64,000 bases of DNA from Chrysogorgia sp. JL179-B06 (GCA_035772405.1 JAYKKM010000263.1:573001-637000); one strand, 5' to 3'; positions 35,001 to 44,876 are shown, counted from the first letter of the stretch. Translations and numbers: made by a program. Notes: generated by a model not told the origin, from the letters alone.

Positions 35001-36016
35001 GGATGTGCACGGTGTAAGGTACGGTTCAACATCAAAACGTAGCTCATTATAGTCGCTTTGAAGTTTGCCGAGTTTCCAGACCATATCTTGATTGACTATG
35101 CTTCAACTGGGATCCCAGTCTCCATATAAACGCAACTGCGAAAATAACAGTAAATTATATACAAGCCGAGATCCCGGTGTACCGGGATCATATAAGCAGG
35201 CCCTTAAAGTGCTTATAAACCCAAAATGGGTTTTTGGTGATTCGGATAGAGCATAAAAAGTTAGTTAATAAGTTCTAGATTAGTTTTTGCGTTAAACATT
35301 TAGTTTCGGAGATATAATGGCTCAAAGTCACAATTTGTGAAAAAAAGTAGCGCAGGCCGGGAGACTGGATCCGAGGAACGTGTTATGTTTCAATACTTAT
35401 AAAAATATATTACAATTCGAGTAGACAAGGTAACATCGTAAAGACATCGTTTGGGCATTTTTCAATAAAAACTCTTAAGATAGCTGTCTTCTCCTATACA
35501 AAGGCCTAGTTGTTGTTGAAGATGGGTTCCTCGGATCCAGGTCCCTGTGTGTTATTTTGGTGGCGCTACTTTTTTCAAAAAAATGGCACAATTTGTATGT
35601 TTGAGCCGTTATATCTCCGAAACTAAAAGTTTAACGCAAAAACTAATCCAGAACTTATTAACTAACTTTTTATCACCAAAAACCCATTTTGGGTTTATAA
35701 GCACTTTAAGCATAAGTTTGATCGATTCAATAAAACATGCAAACATTTCAGTGTGGCACACGCTCCTTTTCGCGCCATAACTGTTTTGTTCTTGTTGTAT
35801 CTGTAGATCAACTACAAGGGTCGTACTATAGGGTACAGAGCACATGGAAGAGTTCATTCATTACAAGAGCCATGGGTGTATGATGGGACAGCATGGGACA
35901 TTGAAAGCGGAATATCTGTAAAGGAACACCACTTTGAAGAAAGCGAAGACGCTATCAAAAGTGCCGTGAGTAAGCTTATCGAGAAACTGAAGACGGAAGG
36001 AAAGATTTCCAATTAA
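28345..36016 (+). CDS. PNP_UDP_1-fold nucleosidase-like membrane protein, copy 2 (intact)
   Basis: Exons 28345-29059, 29746-29958, 31268-31372, 33072-33142, 35807-36016 join through GT-AG junctions in phases 1, 1, 1, 0 to give 437 aa. Residues about 40-295 form a nucleoside phosphorylase/nucleosidase fold: AVICVGFCGGL (125-134), AIEMEG (232-237, E236 aligning with the catalytic-site Glu of MTA/SAH nucleosidases) and KGVSDYADG (255-263, D259 aligning with the catalytic Asp). Residues 314-333 are a single transmembrane helix and 345-437 a conserved tail. No signal peptide is visible. The SDYAD...NWQPFASAMAA pattern is that of PNP modules attached to animal and fungal immune-type proteins, some shown to cleave ATP. 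Substrate and topology are inferred. Flanked by a paralogue on each side. Confidence 0.87.
29746..29958 (+). CDS. PNP copy 2, exon 2
   Basis: Acceptor TTTTTTTTAG, donor CTACAG|GTACAT, phase 1 kept. Encodes the SDYAD catalytic loop and the closing helices of the nucleosidase domain, then a linker GVNYRDMPTG. Confidence 0.9.
30039..30243. mobile_element. hAT-type MITE, intron 2 of copy 2
   Basis: Ends CAGGGTGGATCCAGG and CTAGATCCGCCTATG. The flanks CCAGAATT (30031-30038) and TCAGAATT (30244-30251) match at 7 of 8 bases. The GGGGGGTGC motif is repeated inside. Non-coding. Confidence 0.7.
31010..31072 (+). repeat. short tandem repeat, CGACCGAGGTT type
   Basis: Five or six degenerate 11-bp units (GACCAAAGTTC, GACCGAGGTTT and variants) in intron 2 of PNP copy 2. 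Confidence 0.6.
31268..31372 (+). CDS. PNP copy 2, exon 3 (transmembrane helix)
   Basis: Acceptor TATTTTAG, donor TCAG|GTATGT. Thirty-five codons: NKW, then a 20-residue hydrophobic stretch (SIIIGVLVLILAVALGFGLF), then QVSKIDQKENS. A single exon equals a single membrane segment, so skipping it would leave a soluble product in frame. Confidence 0.87.
31460..31645. repeat. palindromic MITE, intron 3 of copy 2
   Basis: GGCGGATTTCCATTGATCAG is mirrored by CACTGAGTGGAAATCCACC, with further matching around CATGATC and TTCTTTTGAATT. Non-coding. Confidence 0.65.
31820..32560. other. intron 3 of copy 2, repeat-rich
   Basis: Contains ATTATTGGATGAGGTGAAGC and a partner CCGAATCCAATAATTG (31834-31955), a small inverted repeat related to 31411-31440, and the repeat AAACATGGAAAACCATTAGGT at 32470-32530. 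No gene. Confidence 0.45.
32926..33045. repeat. degenerate CCTAAT/CCCTAA tandem repeat
   Basis: About 15 units of AACCCTAATCCT type, a telomere-like interstitial array in intron 3 of PNP copy 2 just before exon 4. Copy 1 keeps a much shorter version at 18850-18900. Confidence 0.8.
33072..33142 (+). CDS. PNP copy 2, exon 4
   Basis: Acceptor TATTCCAG, donor CAG|GTTTGT. Twenty-four codons (NARSGEDSLHEVLQNLAGG...), phase 1 in, phase 0 out. Strongly conserved with copy 1. Confidence 0.83.
33453..34322. mobile_element. palindromic mariner-type element with insertion
   Basis: Ends CAGGGTGTATACAAAAAAAA and TTTTTTTATACACCCTG, with TA on both sides. The arms 33510-33665 and 33680-33835 mirror each other almost exactly. 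The right arm is interrupted at about 33840-34255 by a GC-richer segment with an 11-G run. Intron 4 of PNP copy 2. Confidence 0.8.
34528..35203. mobile_element. PIF/Harbinger-type MITE (TTA target)
   Basis: Ends GGGCCTGTTTATATGATC and GATCATATAAGCAGGCCC, flanked by TTA (34525-34527, 35204-35206), the target preferred by Harbinger elements. The inner CCGGGAT motifs are mirrored. It contains the nested MITE X copy. Confidence 0.75.
34803..35100. mobile_element. MITE X, copy b
   Basis: CATAGTCAATCGAGATATGG is mirrored by CCATATCTTGATTGACTATG, and CTTCAAC flanks both ends (7 bp). Related to the copy at 20248-20467. Confidence 0.72.
35208..35705. mobile_element. TTAA-flanked palindromic MITE (AGTGC ends)
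   Basis: Ends AGTGCTTATAAACCCA and TGGGTTTATAAGCACT, with TTAA on both sides (35204-35207, 35706-35709). The arms are about 165 bp (CGGAGATATAA and AAACTAAT blocks mirrored). It ends about 100 bp before PNP copy 2 exon 5. Confidence 0.82.
35807..36016 (+). CDS. PNP copy 2, exon 5 (terminal)
   Basis: Acceptor TATCTGTAG|ATCAAC, TAA at 36014-36016. Sixty-nine codons with probable strands (RTIGYRAHGRVH, EPWVYDGTAWDI) and a final charged helix (DAIKSAVSKLIEKLKTEG). I do not recognise this tail as a named domain. Confidence 0.88.
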   Translation: MNYKGRTIGYRAHGRVHSLQEPWVYDGTAWDIESGISVKEHHFEESEDAIKSAVSKLIEKLKTEGKISN

Positions 36017-36167
36017 CAAAGCTATAATGTTGTCATTCTTTAGAACGGATAGTAACGAACTGTGTTCGGCATGTTTATCCGTTAACATATTCAGATTCGC
36101 CAATATGCGACGAGTAAGTAAATTTATATGCAACACGGAATCAAAATCTAAGCGGCAAAGGTCTTAA

Positions 36168-36295
36168 GTACAGTAGTCTGCGATAGCAAACTGCCTCGCC
36201 CTCTCCCGCTGGCGGGGGGTGGGGGGGGGGTGGGGTGGTGGGGGGGGGCAGGGTGCGGGCGAGAGGCAGCCTGCCATCGCAGACTAGTCTTCTAT
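36168..36295. repeat. hairpin with long G-runs (possible G-quadruplex)
   Basis: AGTCTGCGATAGCAAACTGCC is mirrored by GGCAGCCTGCCATCGCAGACT. The loop (36213-36258) is G-rich, with at least five runs of four or more G. Located about 150 bp after the stop of PNP copy 2. Confidence 0.7.
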
Positions 36296-36579
36296 TTGTT
36301 CACGAATTTGGCGACCATTATCTCCAGTGTAAGGTAAAAACGACGAAAGGGAGAGTTTTGGAGCTGTAAGGATTTTAACCGGAGGACTGAAAATTTTGTC
36401 TATAAAAGTTCGGAAACAATAGTCGAGAAATTTGGCTGGATTGTTGAGGAAAGCATATCTATAATTAGGCTGTTTATGTCAGTCATGTAAATTGTAAGGT
36501 TCACGCATCATTAGGTTCCAAATATTCACAGAAAACACCAGGCTCCTATGACGCAAAAACTAGGAAAAGGGTGTATAAG

Positions 36580-36832
36580 TATAGGTTATATACCGTTACC
36601 GACGTGTTTAAGCGATATGTCAACCCGAGGGCTTCGCCCTCGGATTGATATATCGCTTAAACACCGAGGTCTAAGGTATATAACCGCCTTATATCACCAT
36701 TGGTGAAGTTTAGTGTTTATGAGGTTGATAACAGCTACTTATCAACCTCATGAATAATTTTATGAGGTTGATATCAGAGATAATGCAGCCACTAGAGAAC
36801 AAAGGAAACTGAACCAATGGTGATATAAGATT
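36580..36832. repeat. two adjoining inverted repeats
   Basis: GGTTATATACCGTTACCGA is mirrored near 36665-36690, with a GAGGGCTTCGCCCTC hairpin at the centre (36626-36641). Next to it TATATCACCATTGGT is mirrored by ACCAATGGTGATATA (36690-36826), enclosing repeated TATGAGGTTGAT. Non-coding. Confidence 0.65.
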
Positions 36833-37239
36833 AATTTCGTGGTTAGTTAGTTAGTTACCGCAATGACATAGGAAGATAATTTGTTATAGCTATCGATATA
36901 GAAATCGGCGGTTGCAGTAGCAGGAAATGAACAGTAGTAACGTAGTAAATATAGGTATGTATTTCCGTAAGTAGATAAGCAAGGAGATTGTGAGAGAGAA
37001 CGAGTGTTAGATCGTGAACAATGTCGATGTAACATGAATTGTTGAAATAAAAGTAGAAGAAAGATACTGTATTACTGTCCCTTGTTTGTGTGTGCGAACC
37101 AGCGTGAGAAGATTCTCCTTAACGCAATGGAGAAATTCAGACAAGATATAGAACTTTGTGAATAAAAGCGAAAACGTTACATCACGGGCGGAGAGTGAGA
37201 GGGAGGGTGAGCACGCCATTTATCCAGGTCAGCGGCAAG
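36833..37239. other. no recognised feature
   Basis: A (GTTA)n stretch at 36841-36858, otherwise no family or repeat recognised. Confidence 0.3.
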
Positions 37240-37640
37240 CAATCGTCTGAGAGCAAGTTACAGCGAATTCAAAATACAGCTGCTAGACTTGTTGCAAGGG
37301 TTAAACAATCAGAACATATCTCCCCTGTGCTTCGTACTCCGAGTAATATTTAGCAGCTCTGCTTTATAAATACGTAAAAATATCGATAGGTAAAAATTTG
37401 CTAGTAGTACCACTTTAAGATACTGATAATTACTTTCAAAGCTTTACATGGCCAGGCACCTATTTATATTACTGATTTACTAACAAAATATAAACCTCGT
37501 ACTTTAAGATCATCTAACCGAAATCTGCTACTTGAGCGAAAATCCAAAACAGTCATGACTCATGGAGTCGTGGAGACAGATCATTCTCAGTTGCCGCACC
37601 AAAACTGTGGAATATATTTTAAGTAGTTTTAAGTCAGCAG
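37240..37640 (+). pseudogene. LINE (L2/CR1-like) reverse transcriptase C-terminal fragment
   Basis: Frames give KLQRIQNTAARLVARVKQSE, then after an inserted stretch (37345-37415) FKALHGQAPIYITDLL and LRSSNRNLLLERKSKT. This is the thumb and C-terminal region of L2-type LINE RTs. The inserted stretch is also found at 18690-18750. Frameshifted and truncated. Confidence 0.72.
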
Positions 37641-38622
37641 TTAAGACTTTTCTTTTTTTAAATTAATAGTTTTTTGTTCATAGTGGTAATATATGTAGTA
37701 TAGGCTTTATCGTATAATGAAACTGTAATTAGTTTTATAAGTAACATTAAGAATATATTGTTGTAAGAGCATTGAGACTATTGTATAATGCTCCTAATAC
37801 GTCTTTATATTATTATTATTCTGGACGATCCTTTTATTACTATTAATAGTAATAGGATTTTTACTTAGTTTTCCTGTATCTCGGGGGTTAGGGTTAGGAT
37901 CTAAGTTGTTTTGTGGTTAGCATGCAGTTCTATGATGTATATCATATTATTATACACTCACACATAATCCACCAATCAATTGTCTCTATTAGCATCACGT
38001 GGCAGCCCAATATTTTACGATGTAGGGCAGCTACATATTGGGCAGTTGTTTACGCGGGCTGTCACGTGCAAAGCAACGTCACTCGCGTGCCTTTTATCTA
38101 AATCGAAATTTCATTGGTTGAAGTACTTCTCGCGGAACGTGATGTGTTTTTCCGAGTTTTTTTAATTCTTTTTGACGACCAGCAACCTTTTGAGTCTTTT
38201 GACTGTACAAGCAAGCAAAAATGCAAAATAATTAATATAACGGTTAAAAATATAAAAACAAAAACGGAGAAGTTTTGAACATAAGTGAAGAACATTATAA
38301 CAGTCTTGACTGTCTGTTTTAATACGTGCGAAGAAACATCTTTGTGTTAAGATATTTTGTTCGATATAATAAAACACCTATTGGATTCATCTTCGCCCAA
38401 TATTACAAAATATTTAAGTCTCGACTTGCAATATTAGGCTCGACCTTCGGTCTCGCCCAATATTGAATTATCGACTTAAATATTTTGTAATATTGGGCTC
38501 GGCAGAGGAATCCAATAAGTAATAATATAGACATCTCTCGCGGATACTAAAACAGATCGTCCAGAAGACGGTATGTACTTCATCTTGTAGGATATAGCGA
38601 ACCCACACCACTAAACAAGAGA
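37641..38622. other. repeat-derived spacer
   Basis: AT-rich. Contains a palindrome at about 38390-38525 (ATATTACAAAATATTTAAGT mirrored by ACTTAAATATTTTGTAATAT) and a stretch at 37885-37920 shared in reverse with 22705-22760 and 39456-39510. No gene recognised. Confidence 0.45.
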
Positions 38623-38626
38623 TTAA

Positions 38627-39435
38627 AGGACATTGGCAACGAAAATTTTTGTTGCTTTATTTGAAAGAGCATGAAAAAATAAGCCGATTGGCCGTTTAGT
38701 GTTCTACGCTATCTCTTCTAGTTGCGAAGTTATACGCAAAAATTTGCAAAATATAAATTGCTGATTCAGCACAACGTGTGACGTCATTGGATGGGTAAGT
38801 ATGTTTATTGAATACATAACTGAAGCATAGCTCAGTTATTATGAGCTCAAATCAAATGAAATTTTGCACAAAGATAGTACATGATGAGATGCATTGAAAA
38901 AACCCTTCTAATTTTGTTGTCAAGGTAACACTGTCGTTCCCAGGCCCCTTAAACGGATTTTTTATAACTAGTTACATTTATCTATGGGAGTCATTTTCGA
39001 ATTATTATCATGCAAGTAAACTTCAGGCATGCATAGGTGTATTGTACACACACTTCTGATATTATGTTATCCTAATCAGTACCAAGAATAAGCTGTTTTA
39101 TAAAATTCGTGCAAGGGGCCTGGGAACGACAGTGTTACCTTGGCAACAAAATTTGAAGTGTGTTTCAATGCATCTCATCATGTACTATCTGTATGCAAAA
39201 TTTCATTTGACTTGAGCTCATAATAACTGAGCTATGCTTCAGTTATGTATTCAATAAACATACTTACCCATCCAATGACGTCACACGTTGTGCTGAATCA
39301 GCAATTTATATTTTGCAAATTTTTGCGTATAACTTCGCAACTAGAAGAGATAGCGTAGAACAGTAAACGGCCAATCGGCTTATTTTTTCATGCTCTTTCA
39401 AATAAAGCAACAAAAATTTTCGTTGCCAATGTCCT
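38627..39435. mobile_element. TTAA-flanked palindrome (AGGACATTGG ends)
   Basis: Ends AGGACATTGGCAACGAAAAT and ATTTTCGTTGCCAATGTCCT, with TTAA on both sides (38623-38626, 39436-39439). The arms are over 300 bp and nearly identical, meeting near 39030. Non-coding. Confidence 0.86.
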
Positions 39436-39783
39436 TTAAGGGGAATTTTGTCACTTAAAATAACCGCTAACCCCAAAACAACTTAGACCCTAAACCCCCG
39501 CCTAATGAGTTTCCTAAAGTGCACCTAACCCCAAAAATGATGTTATGTTTGAAAGGGCACTTAAAATGATGAAGAATGGCGCTAACAGTTCTTCGATATC
39601 AATTTTTGTTCTCGAGCTATTCAGTTATATATGATATGTTAATGAGGCACAGGATGACGTCAAAGCAGGCAAACAATGTTGTTGCAATTCTAAAATTTGT
39701 GTATATCTTCGAAGTTATCCAACGAAATTACTTGAAACTTTGCACGTGGATACATACCACCAAACTAAAGAACATGGTTCAAG

Positions 39784-40029
39784 TTATGTTGTCACTATAG
39801 TAACAGATTAGCTTCCAAACCTCTCCGTTCCCATACAGAAATCTTCATTTTCTGTCGTCGCAAGCAACGTTTTCGATTTCAAACTTGGGTATTGCATTGG
39901 AAAAGTTATTGCAAAAGTTATCGAGAACTGCCAATCTCAACATGTTCTGCATTTGAGAGAAAACAAATTATTTTGTTTTAGAGACTAGGAGGTCTGGAAG
40001 CTAATCTGTTACTATGGTGATAACATAAC
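39784..40029. mobile_element. MITE in the left arm of the foldback
   Basis: TTGTCACTATAGTAACAGAT with AGCTTCC is mirrored by GGAAGCT and ATCTGTTACTATGGTGATAA. The right arm of the foldback lacks it, so it inserted after the foldback formed. Confidence 0.72.
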
Positions 40030-40044
40030 GGTGGCCCACAAGTG

Positions 40045-40330
40045 TCACGGCAAAAACAAATGTTCACGGCAAAATACAATAAACTCACGGCAAAATACAA
40101 TAACTCACGGCAAAATACAATAAACTCACGGCAAAATACAATAACTCACGGCAAAATACAATAAACTCACGGCAAAATACAATAACTCACGGCAAAATAC
40201 AATAAACTCACGGCAAAATACAATAAACTCACGGCAAAACAAAATTAACTTCACGGCAAAACAAAATTAACTTCACGGCAAAATACAATAAACTCACGGC
40301 AGAACAAAATTAACTCACGGCGCAAAACAA
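40045..40330 (+). repeat. minisatellite A, about 14 units of 20-21 bp
   Basis: The unit is CTCACGGCAAAATACAATAA with one extra A in some copies and a CAAAATTAACTTCACGG variant near the right end. The inverted partner is at 44575-44876. Confidence 0.9.
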
Positions 40331-40439
40331 AGTTGATTCCAGAAAAGTCATTTTCGTGGTCAGCGGTCGACAGCATGATAAGTGGTAGGTACTTTATCTG
40401 ACCCCCATTATAGTGTATCATATAATAACTATGTAACCA

Positions 40440-42055
40440 TGTATATTCTTAAGCCCAATTACTCTCCTTAGCCCTCCTTAGCCATACTTAGCCCTCCTAA
40501 GGCATAATTAGCCCTCCTTAGGCATACTTAGCCCTCCTTAGGCATACTTAGCCATCCTTAGGCATACTTAGCCCTCCTTAGGCATACTTAGCCCTCCTTA
40601 GCCATCCTTAGGCATACTTAGCCCTCCTTAGGCATACTTAGCCCTCCTTAGCCATCCTTAGCCCTTCTTAGCCCTCCTTAGGCATACTTAGCCCTCCAGG
40701 CATACTTAGCCATCCTTAGGCATACTTAGCCCTCCTTAGGCATACTTAGCCCTCCTTAGCCATCCTTAGGCATACTTAACCCTCCTTAGGCATATTTAGC
40801 CCTCCTTAGCCATCCTTAGCCCTTCTTAGCCATCCTTAGGCATACTTAGCCCTCCTTAGGCATACTTAGCCCTCCTTAGGCATACTTAGCCCTCCTTAGG
40901 CATACTTAGCCCTCCTTAGCCCTCCTTAGGCATACTTAGCCCTCCTTAGCCATCCTTAGCCCTCCTTAGCCATCCTTAGCCCTTCTTAGCCCTCCTTAGG
41001 CAAACTTAGCCATCCTTAGGCATACTTAGCCCTCCTTAGGCATACTTAGCCCTCCTTAGGCATACTTAGCCCTCCTTAGCCATCGTTATCCCTCCTTAGC
41101 CATCCTTAGCCCTCCTTAGCCATCCTTAGGCATACTTAGCCCTCCTTAGCCATCCTTAGCCCTTCTTAGCCCTCCTTAGGCATACTTAGCCATCCTTAGG
41201 CATACTTAGCCCTCCTTAGGCATACTTAGCCCTCCTTAGGCATACTTAGCCCTCCTAGCCATCCTTAGCCCTTCTTAGCCCTCCTTAGGCATACTTAGCC
41301 ATCCTTAGGCATACTTAGCCCTCTTTAGCCCTCCTTAGCCCTCCTTAGGCATACTTAGCCCTCCTTAGCCATCCTTAGCCATCCTTAGCCATCCTTAGGC
41401 ATACTTAGCCCCTTAGGCATACTTAGCCCTCCTTAGGCATACTTAGCCCTCCTTGCCATCCTTAGGCATACTTAGCCCTCCTTAGGCATACTTAGCCCTC
41501 CTTAGCCCTTCTTAGCCCTACTTAGCCCTCCTTAGGCATACTTAGCCCTCCTTAGGCATACTTAGCCCTCCTTAGCCCTCCTTAGGCATACTTAGCCCTC
41601 CTTAGCCCTCCTTAGGCATACTTAGCCCTCCTTAGCCATCCTTAGCCCTCCTTAGCCATCCTTAGGCATACTTAGCCCTCCTTAGGCATACTTAGCCCTC
41701 CTAGCCATCCTTAGCCCTTCTTAGCCCTCCTTAGGCATACTTAGCCATCCTTAGGCATACTTAGACCTCCTTAGGCATACTTAGCCCTCCTTAGCCATCC
41801 TTAGCCCTCCTTAGCCATCCTTAGGCATATACTTAGCCCTCTTTAGCCCTCCTTAGGCATACTTAGGCATACTTAGCCCTCCTTAGCCCTCCTTAGCCCT
41901 CCTTAGCCCTCCTTAGGCATACTTAGCCCTCCTTAGCCATCCTTAGCCCTCCTTAGCCATCCTTAGGCATACTTAGCCCTCCTTAGCCCTCCTTAGCCCT
42001 CCTTAGCACTTAGGCATACTTAGCCATCTTATATACGTAGGCATTGTAGCCATCC
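40440..42055 (+). repeat. decamer satellite B, + orientation
   Basis: About 160 copies of three 10-bp variants, TTAGCCCTCC, TTAGGCATAC and TTAGCCATCC, in irregular order. The array turns around at 42045-42060 and continues inverted. Confidence 0.95.
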
Positions 42056-42457
42056 TTGGATGGCTAAGGAGGGCTAAGTATGCCTAAGGAGGGCTAAGTA
42101 TGCCTAATGAGGGCTAAGTATGCCTAAGGAGGGCTAAGTATGCCTAAGGAGGGCTAAGTATGCCTAAGGAGGGCTAAGTATGCCTAAGGAGGGCTAAGGA
42201 TGACTAAGGAGGGCTAAGTATGCCTAAGGAGGGCTAAGGAGGGCTAAGTATGCCTAAGGAGGGCTAAGTATGCCTAAGGAGGGCTAAGTATGCCTAAGGA
42301 GGGCTAAGTATGCCTAAGGATGGCTAAGGAGGGCAAAGGATGGCTAAGGAGGGCTAAGTATGCCTAAGGATGGCTAAGGATGGCTACAGTAAGTATGCCT
42401 AAGGAGGGCTAAGTATGCCTAAGGAGGGCTAAGCATGGCTAAGGAGTGCTAAGTATG
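42056..42457 (-). repeat. decamer satellite B, inverted part
   Basis: The same decamers on the minus strand (GGAGGGCTAA, GTATGCCTAA, GGATGGCTAA). Resumes at 44253-44470 beyond the inserted element. Confidence 0.95.
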
Positions 42458-42591
42458 CCAAAGGAGGGACTGTGCTAAACCACGAAACAGCGAAACGAAA
42501 CAGCGAAACAGCGAAACAGCGAAGCGAAACAGCGAAACAGCGAAACGAAACAGCGAAACAGCTATTTTTTGTTTATCCTTTTAACAAATCT

Positions 42592-43147
42592 CACGGGAAG
42601 TGATACATGGAGGTCGTGGAAGGTCAGGACGTCTTCCTGGAGGGGAGGGCCAACTTCGGAAGTGCTCGGCCTATCTTCGGAAGCCGTCGGAACATCATCG
42701 GAAGTTATCGGAACAACTTCGGAAACCGTCGGAGCGACTTCGGAAGTGGCGGAGAAACTTCGGATGTTCTCGGAACGTTGTCGGGAATGGTCGGAAAGCT
42801 CTCGTGGGTCGTCGGAAGGTGGTCGGATGGGGTCGGAAGGTCTTCGTATGGACATCTCGAAGCGGGATCTGTTGGAGGGGGCGAGATGGCCTTACGAAGA
42901 CCTTCCGACCCATCCGACCACCTCTCGACCACTCCCGAGAGCCTTCCGACTACCTTCCGACCACTTCCGAAGTTTCTCCGACCGCTTCCGAAATCGCTCC
43001 GACGTATTCCGAAGTTGTTCCGACAACTTCCGATGATGTTCCGACGGTTTCCGAAGATGGGCCGAGCACTTCCGAAGTTGACCCTCCCCTCCAGGAAGAC
43101 GTCCTGACCTTCCACGACCTCCATGTATCACTTCCCGTGAGATTTGT
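42592..43147. repeat. GC-rich palindrome of ACTTCGGAAG-type repeats
   Basis: CACGGGAAGTGATACATGG (left) is mirrored by CCATGTATCACTTCCCGTG (right), and between them degenerate 12-13-bp units of TTCGGAAGT/CCGTCGGA type fill both arms. Several frames on both strands are open over 70-200 codons only because the units lack stops. I do not call a gene here. Confidence 0.85.
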
Positions 43148-43273
43148 CCCCTCGCCCGGCGCGAAGCGCCGGACGAAGGCCGAAGGCCTGAGGGCGAGGG
43201 TGCTAATATCGACCGGCGTTTAGTCCCTTATCACGCGAGATCCAGGCGGATCCTGATCTCGGATCGGCTTTAT

Positions 43274-43274
<1 letters not shown>

Positions 43275-43329
<55 letters not shown>
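43275..43329. repeat. (TA)n microsatellite
   Basis: About 27 TA units in the spacer of the MULE-like element. Confidence 0.95.
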
Positions 43330-43332
<3 letters not shown>

Positions 43333-43439
43333 CAACCATCCTCATGCGCGGCATCGGAAAATGTGGCACTGGTAACTAGATACTCAGATTAAATTGAACC
43401 GTCACAAGAGACATAGGTTTTTGAGGAAATAGAAATCCG

Positions 43440-43990
43440 AGTCCGAGTATGTATTTTGACTCGCTAATTCCAAATCTGTTTTCAGAATTGAAAACGGTTA
43501 TATATTGATCGAGATTATCATAGCCGACCAAGCTCGGACTAATTTCTAAGTACATAAACCATTTTTACGAAGGGTATTCACGTTCTCGTAATATAGTAGA
43601 CACATATGTTATGTATTTTGACTCGCTAATTCCAAATCTGTTTTCAGAATTGAAAACGGTTATATATTGATCGAGATATTCAACATAATATTCGACGAAG
43701 TGACCGGCTATAAATCATTATTTAGCCGACTAACTTTCTAAGTACATAAACCATTTTTACGAAGGGTATTCAAATATTGATCGAGATAACGTTCAAAATA
43801 ATATACGATGAAGTGACCAGTTTATAATCGACTAATTTCTAAGTACATAAACCGTTTTTATGAAGGGTACTCACGTTCTCGTAATATATTAAACGCGTAT
43901 GTTATGTATGTTGACTCGCTAATTCCAAATGTGTTTTCAGAGTTTAAATCGGTTAAATATTGGCCGAGATAACGTTCAAACATTTCTTCG
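43440..43990 (+). repeat. direct repeats of about 160-200 bp
   Basis: The block TTGACTCGCTAATTCCAAAT...GTTTTCAGAATTGAAA...TTGATCGAGAT recurs at about 43453, 43617 and 43910, and the block CATAAACCATTTTTACGAAG recurs at about 43553, 43744 and 43845. Degenerate tandem copies, non-coding. Confidence 0.75.
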
Positions 43991-44252
43991 ACGAAACGGG
44001 CTTTTGGAAATTGTGAATTTTTGCAAAACAGAAATAATACACGGCCACGGCGTGCGAGGTCTGGGCACCATGGATGGAGAAATTCCCGTAGGGGGGGGGG
44101 GGTAGAAAAGGCGGGCGAGGGGATTATTGCGAATTCGTATTTCTAGTTAAAAGGATAAACAAAAAATAGCTGTTTCGCTGTTTCGTTTCGCTGTTTCGCG
44201 GTTTCGCTGTTTCGTTTCGCTGTTTCGTGGTTTAGCACAGTCCCCAAAGGAG

Positions 44253-44470
44253 GGCTAAATATGCGTAAGAAGGGCTAAGTATGCCTAAGGATGGCTAAGT
44301 ATGCCTAAGGAGGGCTAAGTATGCCTAAGGAGGGCTAATTATGCCTTAGGAGGGCTAAGGAGGGCAAAGGATGGCTAAGGAGGGCTAAGTATGCCTAAGG
44401 ATGGCTACAGTAAGTATGGCTAAGGAGGGCTAAGTATGTCTAAGGAGGGCTAAGGAGAGTAAAGAGGCTT
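44253..44470 (-). repeat. decamer satellite B, right part
   Basis: Continuation of the inverted decamers after the inserted element (GGAGGGCTAA and variants). Confidence 0.9.
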
Positions 44471-44574
44471 AAGAATATACAGGGTTACATAGTTATTATA
44501 TGATACACTATAATGGGGGTCAGATAAAGTACCTCCACTTATCATGCTGTCGACCGCTGACCACGAAAATGACT

Positions 44575-44876
44575 TTTCTGAAATTAACTTTGTTTTGCGC
44601 CGTGAGTTAATTTTGTTCTGCCGTGAGTTTATTGTATTTTGCCGTGAAGTTAATTTTGTTTTGCCGTGAAGTTAATTTTGTTTTGCCGTGAGTTTATTGT
44701 ATTTTGCCGTGAGTTTATTGTATTTTGCCGTGAGTTATTGTATTTTGCCGTGAGTTTATTGTATTTTGCCGTGAGTTATTGTATTTTGCCGTGAGTTTAT
44801 TGTATTTTGCCGTGAGTTATTGTATTTTGCCGTGAGTTTATTGTATTTTGCCGTGAACATTTGTTTTTGCCGTGAC
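44575..44876 (-). repeat. minisatellite A, inverted partner
   Basis: Units of TTATTGTATTTTGCCGTGAG, the complement of the array at 40045-40330 with the same variant order. Confidence 0.9.

Larger units (their letters stand above)
42467..44243. mobile_element. palindromic Mutator-like element with 9-bp TSD
   Basis: Ends GGACTGTGCTAAACCACG and CGTGGTTTAGCACAGTCC are exact inverted repeats. CCAAAGGAG is duplicated on both sides (42458-42466, 44244-44252), which splits satellite B. The arms continue with CAGCGAAA/CAGCGAAACGAAA repeats (42482-42561, mirrored 44168-44232) and GTTTATCCTTTTAAC (mirrored near 44150). A 9-bp duplication is typical of MULEs. No transposase is present, so it is non-autonomous. 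Confidence 0.78.

Noticed and set aside
40440..42457. CRISPR-like array of short repeats
   Set aside because: Units are contiguous decamers without unique spacers, in a eukaryotic foldback element.
42562..43223. Several overlapping Ser/Glu- or Pro/Arg-rich proteins on both strands
   Set aside because: All arise from one GC-rich palindrome whose short units lack stops; mirror-image frames give the same peptide from both strands, with no start context or splice support.
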